The position numbers were made by a program, and so were the translations under genes. The notes under the pieces were generated by a model. The model had not been told where the DNA came from, made no database searches, and saw only the letters and a list, made by a program, of their open reading frames with translations. A stretch of 64,000 bases of DNA, taken from the NCBI GenBank assembly GCA_022606135.1, contig JABYQN010000010.1, forward strand, positions 868,001-932,000. The letters are read 5' to 3'. Source of the stretch: Fomes fomentarius. Taxonomy: Eukaryota > Basidiomycota > Agaricomycetes > Polyporales > Polyporaceae. This document shows positions 22,753 to 35,939 of this stretch, piece after piece. Position 1 is the first letter of the stretch. Each line of letters opens with the position of its first letter.

Positions 22753-25491
22753 ATGGCCGACCCTTACGTCCTCCCGCCCGACCCCAGCACCCAGTCCAAC
22801 TGGCAAGAAGTCGCATCCGAGCATGTCGATTTTGACTGGACCATCGATTTTGCCCAACAGACCATCTCCGGCTCAGCCACCCATCTCCTCCGCGTGAAGA
22901 AGGACGATGTGAGGGAGGCCATGTACGCCATCTTTTCCAAACATCTGTGTCCCACCATAATAAATAAACCTTGTCTGTGTGCGCATCAAGCTTCGATACC
23001 GTAGCGCTCCATGTGCCAAAGGTTGTCATCGAGGATCGCCCCGGTAACGTACGCATATGATCTCCGTGCAATCTCAAACACAACTTGGAATCTCTTCTCA
23101 CCTTCCGTCCCACAGTTCGAGTTCGGACCGAATCATGCAGTCATGGGCGCACCCCTCCGCATCCTCCTCCCCCTTCGCGCAAAGTCGGCGACCAGATCCG
23201 CATCCAGATCTTCTACACCACTTCCAAGGATTGCACCGCCGTACAATGGCTCGAGAAGGAGTTTGTCCTCTAACTCTCTTTCATGCATGACTTCCTCACT
23301 CCACTCTTTCTTCTCCTCATGCACCAGACAGACACAAGGGAAGACCTTTCCGTTCATGTTCAGCCAGTGCCAGCCAATCTACGCACGCAGTCTCGCTCCG
23401 TTGCAAGACTCTGCCTCTGTCAAGATCGTATGTCCACTTTTCCCCTATCCGGAGCGCGTCGCTCATTGTCATATACGACTCTCATCCTAGACGTACACCG
23501 CCAAAGTCGCGTCCATCCTCCCTGCCCTAATCTCCGCAATCCGCCTCACTCCACCCTCAGACGGACCCGCACACGACGGAAAGGAGATCGGCAAGGACGT
23601 CGTCACCTACGAATACAACCAGGTCCGTCCTCCTCCTTTTCCATATGTCACTTTTCTGTCATGGCAATCTTCGTGCCTAGCCCGTTCCCATCCCGCCATA
23701 CCTCCTAGCCATCGCCGTAGGCAATTTCCGCTACCGCCCCCTGCCCAAGCCCGACGACAAGCCATGGTCGATCGGCATCTGGGCCGAGCCTGAGCTCATC
23801 GACGCCGCGTATTGGGAGTTTAGCGAGGACGTCGCCAAGTCTGTACCTCCTTCATCCCTGGTTATGCGACACGGCAGACTGACGCCGACCATTGTGCATT
23901 GTGCATCGTGCACAGGTACTTCATCACTGCGGAGAAGATCCTGCCGCCGTATCGGTTTGGGGTCTACGATGTTCTCATTCTACCCCCGTCTTTCCCTTAT
24001 GGTGGGATGGAGAACCCATGCCTGACGTTCCTTACACCCAGTATGCAGCTCTTCCTCTTCGGCTCACTGTATGTATGCTAAGACCCGTCGCGCTGTGCAG
24101 CCCTTCTCGTCGGCGACCGTACACTCGTAAGTCATCTGCGTGAATCCAGATACGCTCAATATCGATCATAGCACGGAACAGACTGACGTCGTGGTGCACG
24201 AACTGACCCACTCCTGGTTTGGCAATGGCGTAACGTACGTATCCACAGACTCTACCCTTACGCCTCTTAATCCGACTTCTTTCTTTCTCCTACAGCCAAG
24301 CCAACTCGACGCACTTCTGGCTCAATGAAGGTTGGACGACCTACATCGAGCGCCTCCTCCTCCAACTACTCCACACCCCCGCCGACCGCGGCTTCTCCTT
24401 CCTCATCGGCTCCAAAGCACTGTCCGATGCGCTTAAGCAATACACTACGCACCCCAAATACCAGCGGCTCGTTATCGACTTCGAGCCGGGCGAGGACCCA
24501 GACGACGCGTACAGCACCGTACCGTACGAGAAGGGCGCGAACTTCATCCTGCACCTCGAGCGGCTGCTCGGTGGGCTTGAGGAGTTCTTGCCGTACATCC
24601 ACGACTATGTGAACACGTTCATCGGGAAGAGCATCACGACGGAGCAGTGGAAGGAGCATTTGTACAAGTACTGGAGGGAGCATGGGGGTGAGGAGAAGAT
24701 CAAAGTGCTCGATGGCGTCAAGTGGGATGTGAGTGCTTTATCTCGCTTGTGAGCCCTTGATAGTATGACCGACTGTGGAGGGACTTTGTCTCAGGAATGG
24801 CTGTACGGTGAAGGCCTCAAGCTTCCCGTAGAGATGGTCTACGACACAGCACTCGCACGCGAAGCCTTCGCTCTCGCCGAGCGATGGAACGAATCTCGGT
24901 CCGAGTCCGACGTCTCCAAGCTCCAATTCATCGAGAGCGACATGGCGTCCTTCAACGCGAACCAGAAGAGTACGTCCTTTCTTCTCTCCATCTCTCCATT
25001 CCGCTCCTCTACCTCTACCTCTATCTCAATTCAATCTCTTGATTTCCTGGACTCACGCCCTTCCCCAGTCGTCTTCCTCGAACGCCTCCAATCCTACTCC
25101 CCCTCCCCTCCACACACATCACCCACCTCGGCGCGGTCTATTCCTTGGCCAGCACACCCAACGCCGAGCTCCGCTGGCGCTTCTACGAGGTCGCCCTCCT
25201 CGACCCCTCCTCGTCCGTCGCGCGCGCCGAGTACGCCCCCGCCGCCGCGCGCTGGGTCACCGGCACGGACGGCACTGGGATCATCCGCGGAAGGATGAAA
25301 TTCTGCCGCCCCACGTTCCGCGCTGTCGCTCGTGCGGACCGTGCGCTCGCCCTTGAGGTGTTCAACAAGAACAAGGAGTCGTTCCACCCGATTGCAAGGC
25401 GGTTGATCGAGAAGGTCTGCTTGCTTGTTCTCTCCTTGAATCCTACTTGCATGAGACTGACATTCAAATGCAGGATCTTGGGCTCGCGTGA
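22753..25491 (+). CDS. LTA4H: Leukotriene-A4-hydrolase-type M1 aminopeptidase (two frameshifts)
   Basis: Thirteen exons. With one base added at each of two C runs (23169-23173 and 25099-25103) they sum to 646 aa, close to family length. An N-terminal beta domain (GDQIRIQIFYTT) leads to the peptidase core: YGGMEN substrate motif, HELTH zinc site with the third ligand Glu in NEGWTTYIER, and FSQCQPIYARSLAP. A C-terminal helical domain follows, ending KDLGLA-stop. Yeast Lap2 and human LTA4H are relatives; in fungi the likely role is peptide trimming plus epoxide hydrolysis. Exon 8 is only 26 nt. Both breaks are -1 in C homopolymers within strongly conserved sequence, so assembly error is more likely than decay. 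Confidence 0.93.
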
Positions 25492-25701
25492 AGTTGGCTT
25501 CGCATCTGAGCAGGATAGGACAAAGGTGTACAGAATACGTTGTACAGCGGGTGCACGTGTATATCATCACACCACGGACGAATCCTCAGACGTAGTGCTG
25601 TAGCAGTCACAGGAATGTATCACGATCTAGCGGTTCAAACGTCACGTCACTGTATCCTCCAATGCCCCTCGAAATCAACCCTCTATTGCAAGCATGGCCG
25701 T

Positions 25702-27144
<1,443 letters not shown>

Positions 27145-27610
27145 GGTGGTAGGTGGAAAGGGTATGTACACGTTGAAGCAGTGCCTGCTGCATCATAGTG
27201 ATATGGGCGTTTATTCGACCAAAGGCAGTTTGCATCGCAGCTTGGTAAAGATACACAGACTCGACTACTACGTCGTGTGTGTGCTGGGTCTACCTGACTT
27301 GAGCTAGAGATTTTCGCGACTCGTTCAGGGTGGTGGATGGGTGAATTTGATAGGAACTTGTAACTTAAGGGCGTAGGGCAGCACAGCTAACCATTTGGTA
27401 TACAAAAAGAACAGAACCATCCATCATTGCTAGTCATTTGCATGTTGCAACTAAGCGAAACGACCCAAATCACGGGTTAACTATGGGGAGAGAGAGGAAC
27501 GGTAAGCCGATGTGTCGACAGAACGGAGGTTATCACGGCATTAATTGCGCCTGGATCCCTCGACGAAGCTCTTTGACATCCTGAAGGCAAGAGAGGCCCA
27601 CATCATTGGG

Positions 27611-28176
27611 CTACACGCCACGCGTCCACAGAAAGAGTGGCGTACGAACCTCAGCCTCCTGCTCAGAATACATTGGAGACCACACAGCGTCTACGGGGAC
27701 AACATAGAACACCATGTCCTCAGTGTGGAAGCCAGCACGGGCGCGGGCATCTTCGTCAGGGAGCATGGCGTTGGCAGCATCGACGAAGATCCCGATGGCG
27801 GTCTCATCTTGCTTGTTAGGGCGTACTCGCTGGCCCCCCTGATGTTTCTTGAACGCGCCAGTGGGGATGAAAAAGAGGCTTTGGCGGGCAGGTACGTCTA
27901 ACATGATCACTATTCAGAATCATTACGTTCAGGTCGGTATAAGGAGGAAGGATATATCGATAAGTAGGTGCGTACTGCATGGGACTTCTAATTTCTTGCG
28001 GATGTCCGGAGGTGCATACTGGGGCACCCGTCGGAAGCACAACTTGTACTTGTGGAATAACGACAGCTCGCGGTAGCGGCGAGTATTCTCCTTGCTGTCC
28101 TTGATCCTATTGCTGTCTACCAGTACCGTGTACCTTGACTTGCGGGTTGACGGCTGTTGCGTGATGGTGATGCTCT
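27611..28176 (-). CDS. Unrecognised conserved-looking protein
   Basis: Two coding-quality blocks are joined by intron 27910-27975. The upstream block contains RYTVLVDSNRIKDSKENTRRYRE and ends RRVPQYAPPDIRKK when split as printed (RYTVLVDSNRIKDSK, ENTRRYRE). The downstream block has FFIPTGAFKKHQGGQRVRP, IGIFVDAANAML and MVFYVVPVDAVWSPMYSEQE. The blocks keep one frame across the splice and have non-random composition, so I believe a gene exists. I do not recognise a family. Its true start lies further upstream (no good ATG found). The end may be the TAG at 27611 or, after an unusually short 39-nt intron (27611-27649), the TGA at 27533. Confidence 0.5.
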
Positions 28177-28804
28177 ATCCGTCTACTTGTCGGTGGGAAC
28201 AATGTAGCCAGTGGTGTATGCATCGTGTGCCATGTATCCAGTAGATTGCAGAGAGGATATTTTTTTCGGAGTCGAACGTTGGAAGCTGGTGAGAAACACG
28301 GTCATTGTTTGCGGGCCGATCAAGTATCCGACCGACTTTGCGATGTTGGGGCTCGCGTCGGACCCCGTTGTTGAGATCACGTCAATACGACATAAAACCC
28401 TGACGCACTCTATATGGACGAGCACGAGTACCGGATGATGGAGGTACAGATGTCGCTTTGAAGGTGGATCGGCGTGACGCAAACGACTCCGAGTCCTCCG
28501 AGTCCTACTAATACTGCTCAATTCGACTTGTCACAGGTCACGGACCTGGCTAATGCGTGTCTTCATCTTTATCCACCACCGCTCACTATTGATATAGACG
28601 CGTTGCCTCGCCGGTTCTTACAACTTCCCCTCCTACCCCCATAGCGTACCTCCTAGACCACCATGTAGCTACTTGGCAGAGATTTGCCTATGTACTACCA
28701 TAAGGCTCGGCCCTAATTGCAACAAAAGCAAACACCGTGACTGTACTCTCGCCATCCACGTTCGTCGCCCACCAATCTACAACGGTCGCGGCTGTATCCT
28801 TCGA

Positions 28805-29466
28805 CTACTGAGACCACCCGTATCCATTCCCAGGATTCATCGTGCCCATGTACTCTCCCGGACCTACTCCGCGAAGCTGGCCGCCGGCGCCATAGCTGTA
28901 CGGGTAGGGATAATACCCCTGTTGACCTCCGCCGGGGTAGATGGACCCAACAATGCCAGGAGTGCCGTAGAACTGACCGCTGTTCTGCGCTGGGGGAGGA
29001 GGAAGGGTGATTAGACAGATGCAGTGGCGGGGGAAAATGAGAACGAACCAGGTTGCGCTACATGGGCCTGTTGGGGGTGGGGTTGCCGAGCAGGTGGTTT
29101 CGGGTGCGGGCGCGACGGGTTTGGGTGCGGAAATGTTGGGTGCGACGGGTCCGATGGGGGCGGGAGTGGTGAGGGCTGCGGGTAAGGCGGTAACGGTTCC
29201 CAGTCGTTATCGTCCTCGGGGTATTCATCGTTGTTATCCTCATCGCCGTCTTCATCATCGATTCCGACGATCGGCTCTGGGAAGAGAGGACTAGAGGTTG
29301 CTAGATGCGATGGGTTCTGCCTGGACACACGATTGGCCTGAGGCCCACGACCCTGGGCGGCGTGCGGGTGGATTTGACCAGGTGCGCGAGCAGGCTGCAT
29401 CTGAGCACGGCCACGACCGCGAGCACCTTGTCGATGGGGCTGGGGATGTCTAGCAGTGTTCGGCAT
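28805..29466 (-). CDS. Proline-rich, G/Y-tailed small protein of unknown function
   Basis: Two exons (29049-29466 and 28805-28989) join to 200 aa across a 59-nt intron. The N-terminal half is Arg/Gln/Pro-rich, followed by an acidic DDEDGDEDNNDE stretch, a long Pro-Ser-His region, and a C-terminus of Gly-Tyr-rich sequence (QQGYYPYPYSYGAGG). Such composition suggests an RNA-binding or condensate-type adaptor, but no domain is visible. The clean splice in frame and the distinctive tail support a real gene. Confidence 0.55.
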
Positions 29467-30280
29467 GGAGAGAACGATGTTGGTAAGTGAGTGGAGCTCG
29501 AGGGTGATGGGACTGAAGGGATGAGCGGATGACGGGGGCTTATATGTGTTCAACCATCTGTGCGAGTTGATGATTCCCATATGGCGAATGTATACTGCAT
29601 ATGTAAGAGCACCCATACTTCATGTTGGTTGTATCGATCGCCGAGGAGTCCCCCCAGAGACGCTGTGAAGCGGAGCGATGAGCATCATGTTATAGCTCGG
29701 GCTTATCTTCATGGAGAGATGCAACCGCCTTGTGCCTCCACCCTGATGTTGTAAATGAGACCTGTCTGAAGAACTCCGCATGTCGATTTGTTGAGTAATC
29801 CTACAAAAGGACGGTGAAGATCTCAACGGCAAAGTGTCACAAACGTTCGGCCAAGCGGGATTGGAACGGAAGTTCGAGGTATCGCCGACTGGTAGAATGT
29901 GGACGAGTTGTCGCCGGAGGCCTAGAAGGTAGCAGTCTGGTCGCTGCCAAAGATATCAGAAAGCGGACGATCGTCGCGAGCTATATAACATCTCGGTCGA
30001 GATGTACCCGGTTTATTAAAGGAAGGAGGGAAGAGCGAGAACGAGTCGAGAGCATTGACGTACTAGATGGTTATGATTTGGTACCCTCCCGTATTGGGCG
30101 TAGTCTCGACGATCAAATCGATGGAGATTGCGGATATGGTCGACGACGCCCACACGTGCAAGGAGCTCGCTCTCGGTCAGGGCCATGGGGAAGCAATCTG
30201 TCGATGTCAAGCAGAAATATGAGGGGCTGGGCAGAACCTGACGATCCGCGACGGGCCTCTATGTAGCAGCCCGTATATGT
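29467..30280. other. Intergenic region, no supported gene
   Basis: About 0.8 kb between the proline-rich gene start and the HAUS1 stop. A plus-strand 150-codon frame (29814-30266) is basic low-complexity sequence. A short minus-strand frame beginning MALTESELLARV at about 30186 looks more protein-like, but I could not extend it by splicing. Confidence 0.45.
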
Positions 30281-31241
30281 TCAGTTGACACCATCCACCA
30301 TCTTTCCCAGCAGCCTTTCCCGGAGCTGTATGAGCTCCATTTGCTTGTCTCTCGCCTCCTGCAGCGCATGCCTTGCCATGTCGATGCTCTGCGCAAGCAG
30401 TCAGCGAGGCAACATATATCACACTGCGGGCGGTGTTGTAGCCTAGTACGCACTGGAGGCAGCCCTTGAAATGCTTCCACTCTTGCTCTCTTCTCTTTCA
30501 GAACTTGCTCTTGCTTCTTGAGCATCTTGCGCAGCGCAGCGAGCTCAGTGATCGACACTTGTGGTGTTTCCGGCATATCAGTCTGAGGAAAGGGTCAGAA
30601 TTTCGAGTAGACGAAGGGGGATGAACTGCGGACTATCACCGCATCCAACTCGCTCTGATACTCTTTAGCTTTCGCTGTGAGTGCTGCCTTCTGTCTTTCA
30701 AGTGCGGGTACTGTATCTTTCGTGTCTGTGGTGGTTTGGAGCGTCTCCACCCAGCTTCCGAGAAATCAGACAAGGCCTTGCGAGGCACAACGATGGGACA
30801 TACTTCTCGATCAGGCCATCCTCGTGTGCAATGGACATAAGATATCGAGTGAGCTCCCCTTCTGCGTGTTGTGCCCTTAGTAAAGATTGCGACACCGCTA
30901 GGTCGTCGTTCTCCAGTCGGTCAATAGCCGACGAATACCTGAATTCGATACAGTCAATCTTATCAGTTATACAGATACACAACAGACAAGGCTCAGCCAC
31001 TTGCGTGGAGAAGGAGAGATCGTCGATCCCGAGCGCGTCCGCAATTTCTGTCAGGGCGTTCAAGTAGCTTTCAACTTCAGGCGGGAGTTCTACAGCCTCG
31101 AAGTGCGAGTACGGTCGACCTTGATTGCTTGGATTCAGGATTACACGCCGAGTAGTATGATCACGTAGTAGATGAACCTTTGAGAAGGTAGTAATGGTCG
31201 GCTATTGTGGCCGAAGAGGCAGTAGTGGTAGACTTGGACAT
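30281..31241 (-). CDS. HAUS1: HAUS1-like augmin complex subunit
   Basis: Six exons (31178-31241, 31005-31119, 30804-30938, 30640-30754, 30454-30582, 30281-30388) sum to 221 aa. Most of it is coiled coil. The arrangement parallels animal HAUS1: ALTEIADALGIDDLS, an IENWVETL segment, ALTAKAKEYQSELDA, then LKKQEQVLKEKR, GLPPSIDMARHALQEA and a basic end. Augmin binds gamma-tubulin complexes to spindle microtubules. Intron 30939-31004 has a GCAAGT donor (GC-AG type); only that splice gives an open frame through STYSSAIDRLEN. Identification rests on pattern similarity over a coiled-coil protein, so it is good but not certain. Confidence 0.68.
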
Positions 31242-31504
31242 GAAAGAAGACAGAAAAGTATGAGCTCTAGGTCAGATAGGTGGATGGTGGGCCCGAGTTG
31301 GTCGGGTTGGATAGTTGCAGATGGTTAGAACCGAGTTACTTAGAACATGTTCCGGGGCGAGTCTGCGCAGGCGCTGGAGTGAAAGCGGATAGACGCCCAT
31401 AACGCGTGGGTGTGATCTACGCGAGTCAAGTGGCACGTACCTTCATCTCCTCCTCATCCACGTCCACGTCCACGTCGGCATCGCCGCCCCCCTCTGCTCT
31501 CGCC

Positions 31505-32717
31505 ATGTCCGACGCAAAGGCACGCGCAGAAGCTCGCAGAAAGGCTATACTCGCCCGCGGTGGCGACCGCCTTGCCCGCATCACCACCTCTGCTCGCGGT
31601 GAGGAGGGCGCATCCTACATGCGTGACGGTATGTCTACATCTATCTCTCTCGCCATATCAGTAGCCCCTCAGACATGCCATCTAGCTACCCCACCACCAA
31701 ATCACGGTCTGACCAACTTTCTCGGCGAGACGTCCGACATGCCCACCCCGTCTGCCTCTACGCCCGGCACACGCAACGTCAGCGATTCACATACCTCACC
31801 ATTTGCCGCAGCCGGTCTTGGATCCGCCACCCCTGATCCCTCAATTTGGTCTGAAGAGCAGCAACAGCAGCTCATGAACGCCTTCCTCGGTGCCGCTGCG
31901 TCTGGCCAGCTTCCTGGCGTCGGCGCAGAGCAGCCACGACCCCGCGCCACGTCCACCTCACCATCTTCTACCGCAGCCGCATCCACGACCGCGGCCTCTT
32001 CAACCGCCGCGCCCTCAACCGCAGATGACCCGATGGCTGCACTCATGTCTGCGCTGCAACAAGGAGGTGCAGGCGCGCCCCCTGGCCACCAATTCCCCGG
32101 TGCAGGTTTCGGCCCCGCACAAAGCGCTCCCCCGAAACCCAAGACCCTACTGCAAAAGCTCATGCCAATCGTTCATATCATCTCCGCATGGACACTGCTC
32201 GCATACTTTATCCTTTGGAAGGAGCCCGAAGTCCACGAAGCGTCAACACATGGAGCTTCGTCTGAGGGTGTCTGGAGGCGTTGGGCCGAGCTTAGCTGGA
32301 AGCCGGCGGAGGACTCGTGGAGTGTCCAGACAGTTGTAAGTGTTCGCTCGCTCTTGATCGTAGTCGGTCAGCCTGTAGTGACGTGTCTTTGTTTTCCGTG
32401 CGCTTCCGTAGCCCTTCTTCTGGGCGTTCACCACCCTCGCACTCGTGCTGCACACATGGCGCATATTCACAAGACTCGTGCGTTATCTGTCTTGCTTGTG
32501 CTGTCGTACTGTCATTCTCACCGTGTCAATGTAGGATCCTATCCAACCTCCCATGCTGCTTGCGCTTGCGCTGCCGCACCTGCCCCCGCCACTGCCTGCG
32601 ATCGTCACGAATGGACTCAAGTACCTCCAAATAAGCGGGGTGCTTTTCGACGATATCTCTGCATTGATTGTGGGGATAGGGTTCCTGATTTGGGTGGCAA
32701 ATTGGGTTGCCGCCTGA
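31505..32717 (+). CDS. GET2: Get2-like subunit of the GET membrane receptor
   Basis: Four exons (31505-31628, 31686-32335, 32412-32477, 32535-32717) give 340 aa. The basic N-terminus AEARRKAILARGGDRLARI is the Get3-binding type found in Get2/CAML. A long Ser/Thr/Ala linker follows, then three membrane helices (MPIVHIISAWTLLAYFILW, PFFWAFTTLALVLHTW, ISALIVGIGFLIWVANWV). With Get1 it would receive tail-anchored proteins at the ER. Intron 1 (57 nt) is stop-free and a multiple of three, so retention would only insert 19 residues. The promoter is the 263 bp shared with HAUS1. Confidence 0.85.
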
Positions 32718-33089
32718 GGTCTGTACTCCTGGCTGTATTGTTCTACGTCGTGTACTAAGTAATGGCACCATCAACGTCATGAGCATGTCCGACAAGCAAA
32801 ATTCACAGAATGAAAGAGCGGCGTATGTACTTAACCTCAGGGTACCAACTGTGCTGGACGTAACGCAGAGCAAATGTGTTTCGCGCACGGAAAGACATTG
32901 TGTTGGAAGGGCAAAGGTTGCAGGCTGTCAGGCGTGATCTTCACTGGACACCTACCTGAAGTGGGGACGTGACCTCGCATGCTCTCGAGCAACACCATTA
33001 CACTCAATGTCTCTGGAGTGGTTGTGCAACTAGCAGTGAGTAGATTACAGTGTAGATGTAGCGCAGGCAAGCGAGGGTGGACAGCGAGG
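32718..33089. other. Convergent 3' intergenic region (GET2 / mL61)
   Basis: About 370 bp between two stop codons of convergent genes; presumably both 3' UTRs. Nothing else recognised. Confidence 0.5.
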
Positions 33090-33662
33090 TCATGGCAGAA
33101 CCGCAGCTGCGCCGGTCTTCTTTTTTTGTGGAGGATGAGGAGTGACCGACATCCCTGCAGCAGCTTGCTCGTTCTTCCAACGCTGCCACCAGGCCCCGGC
33201 AGTCAGGTCCATGAGTTCGTGGAAGATCGCAGACGACCACTTGCCCTCTATGTTGAGGGTATGTGTCTGGCCGTTCTCTACATCGGATACTAGTCAGTGT
33301 GCAAAGTCAGAGACAAAGATAGCGCAGACGTACTGAGCTCTATAATCATCTCCGGTTTCCAGGTCTCCTCCTTCGTCTTCAGCAGCTTGTTGACCTCGAT
33401 GTCTGCGGCAGGATTCGCGTACCGTATCCGCGGAAGGTCCTCCTTGACGAAATGTCTTTGCACGTGCATCTCCAGGTAAGTTTCATGCAAGTTGTTCAAG
33501 TATAACGCGGACGTACCGTGCACCAAAGTGATCGTTCCGGTACGCATAGGTAAGCTTCAAGCTCCTCAGGTTCGGGAGGTGTGGCCGGGGCTCCTGCGTG
33601 AGGCGCGCAAGAATGCCAGACAACCTTGAAGGCCCAGGGATGGTCTTTGGTTTACGAGGCAT
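33090..33662 (-). CDS. MRP49: Mitochondrial ribosomal protein, L51/S25/CI-B8 domain (mL61-like)
   Basis: Three exons (33517-33662, 33334-33455, 33090-33277) give 151 aa. After a Pro/Arg-rich start (MPRKPKTIPGPSRLSG) the thioredoxin-like domain reads LRSLKLTYAYRNDHFGAR, HFVKEDLPRIRYANP, IEVNK, then HTLNIEGKWSSAIFHELM. This matches the L51/S25/CI-B8 fold of fungal mL61 (yeast MRP49) better than mL43. The C-terminus is Lys/Ala-rich. The protein would act in the large subunit of the mitochondrial ribosome. Confidence 0.8.
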
Positions 33663-33890
33663 ACAGGCTAGAGGTTCGCCGAGCGCGAGAGTGCACACGG
33701 AGACTTTGAGGATTGAGCGTGTCCTGGCGTCTATTTACTTCTCGAGTGTCTCTGTTTGTGCTTGTTGGGCAACAGCTTCAACTTGCTAGAGTCACATTCC
33801 TATCGTCTCCATCGTACACCTACAGCTATTCACGACCGCTTTACGTCTGCTACTCTCTTCTTGTCTGGTGTTACTTTGTGGACTTTCGCA

Positions 33891-35780
33891 ATGGAGGACT
33901 CTCTCGTCGCGCGCCGCCCGAAGCGGTCCACCGCGGGGAACCGTATGGAAGCAGCCCTGGCCGAATTCAAGGCGGAGGACCTTGGGATGGATGTGGAGGA
34001 GGATGCTGACTTCGCGATCGACAAAGGTATGCGTGTTCTTACCGATTCATTGATTGACTGAACCTCATCACCGTGCGTCTGAACAGAGGAGGACGACATC
34101 TTTGAGTCCGACTTTGAGTCCACCGATGAAGAAGGCGCGCAGGAGGATGTCGATGCAGCAGCGGAAAAGCTCATTCGTCAAGAAGAATCCCGTACTCGCA
34201 AGGTATAACATCCTTCTGAGCTCAAGTCTGCTCTTATGTTCAGTAACAGTATAGTACGTTCCCTAGACCACCCGGACGCATCTCGAACGCGTGACTGCAC
34301 GCGCTCACGCACAACAAGCCGCCACGTTCAACCCCTCTACTATTGGTCCCACCGATCAAGACAAGCAGAAAGCCGAGAAGAAGTTGAAACGACGCGTTTC
34401 GCTTGGTTTTGCGATCAATGCAGAGACGGGGGAGGTGCTAGAAGGTAGTGAAGAGACACCGGATGCCAGTGCACCTGTCACGCTTGGCACGAGAGGCAGG
34501 CGGCATAGTACGCGTACGCACACAGTTGCCAACACGTCTGCGACGGTCAGTCGGGTGAGAGACGAGGTTCTCAAAGTGTGTCATCCTTCGTTCTCTCTGT
34601 TCGGATGCTCTGGATACTAATACCTCCATGTCAGCAATCCTCTACTCCGAAACGCGTCAAGACAAAAATAAAGGCACCCACACAAGCCGAGCTAATTGCT
34701 CGGGCGCTCGACATGGAGGAAGGTAACACCGAAGAGCATAGGAACTACCTCACGCTTGAAGAGGAGAAGCGCAAGAAGGCGCGAGTTGTGCGAACGAGTG
34801 TGGAGGGGCCTCTAGTTAGGTGGATCAGCAAGAAGGAAGAAGTGACAGTGCGTGTGCAGCCACCCGCACCTCCTCTTCCTCCAGCACCAGCACCAGCCTC
34901 GGCCCGTTCGGCTGTGAAACCGTACGTTCACTATCGGTATCCTCTGCCTCCTTCGGCTAGTGCGTCGTCTCCCAGCGCTCCCGTCACGCCGTATACATAT
35001 ACTGCACCGCAGTATCCACCCACTGGGTACACACCGAACGCGTACACGCCGACTTCACCCACATCACAGTACTCATCTGCTCAGTACAACGCTCCGTACC
35101 CTCCCCCTCAGTACACATCTCAATACTCGGCACCATCCGCTTCTCCAATAGCTCCTACTCAGTCTTCGCCTTTCCCACAATGGCCTCCGCCTCCGCCTGC
35201 ATACGCACAAACCACGCTCACTACGCCCGGCTCCCCTCAGGTGCCTGCAGTGATCACCGCTCCTCAGCCCATTTCTGCTTCCGTCCCAAGCTCGGCTACA
35301 GTTCCTCCCAGTCCAACCATTCCCGCATATGTAGCACCCAACTCATTGCCACCAGTTCCCAGTGAACCCGTTGAACGCAAAGAGACAGTCAGCAGGCAAT
35401 ACGTTGTGCATGAACTTGATCAGACCGATAAACCATCGCGCCCGAACTGGGCTAGCACGATGACCGCGATGTTTGGGAAGCATGTGAATTGGGAGAATGC
35501 GCGTGTCTATACCGCGAAGGGAAGGCCTTTTGGTAGGTGTCCAGTAATTCGCATCACGATCTATAGACTCAAGCACGACTCTGCAGCTCGCCCGACTCAG
35601 ACATGTCCCATTACGGGCAAGATTGCCAAGTACTTGGATCCTCGCACCAACGTCCCGTACGCAGACCTTGGGGCGTACCGAGTGCTGAGTGCGGTGCTCA
35701 GGCATGAGTATGTCTGGAATCCGACTTTGGCGTGTTATGTATCAAGAGAGGGGAGTGTCTTTGCGCAAGGTGACGCTTAG
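33891..35780 (+). CDS. VPS72: YL1/Swc2 (VPS72) subunit of the SWR1 chromatin remodeller
   Basis: Five exons (33891-34026, 34087-34202, 34267-34575, 34635-35532, 35587-35780) give 550 aa. The N-terminus MEDSLVARRPKRSTAGNRM and the acidic EEDDIFESDFESTDEE form the Z-histone (H2A.Z-H2B) binding region of YL1. Basic and Pro/Tyr/Thr-rich linkers follow. The C-terminal YL1-C domain has CPITGKIAKYLDPRTNVPYAD. Swc2 recognises nucleosome-free DNA and H2A.Z for SWR1. The last intron (35533-35586, 54 nt) is stop-free and a multiple of three; it splits the C-terminal domain just before the cysteine motif. Confidence 0.94.
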
Positions 35781-35939
35781 CACATCATGCGACGCCCTCT
35801 TGACAATGTAGATATTACTTGTTGGCGCGTCTCTGCGCTGAGAAACGAGCCTCAGGCCATGTCGGCATCGCGTCTGTACCACGCTCACGTGATCGCGACA
35901 CAGTTAGACTCGCCCTCTCTTCTTCCCTCTGGTACGTCC

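Noticed and set aside
23116..23264. A cryptic intron to explain the LTA4H frame change
   Set aside because: Conserved sequence continues on both sides of the C run with no suitable GT...AG pair; a single base explains it fully.
29814..30266. 150-codon plus-strand frame
   Set aside because: Arg/Ser-rich with no domain, and the opposite strand is equally open; probably chance.
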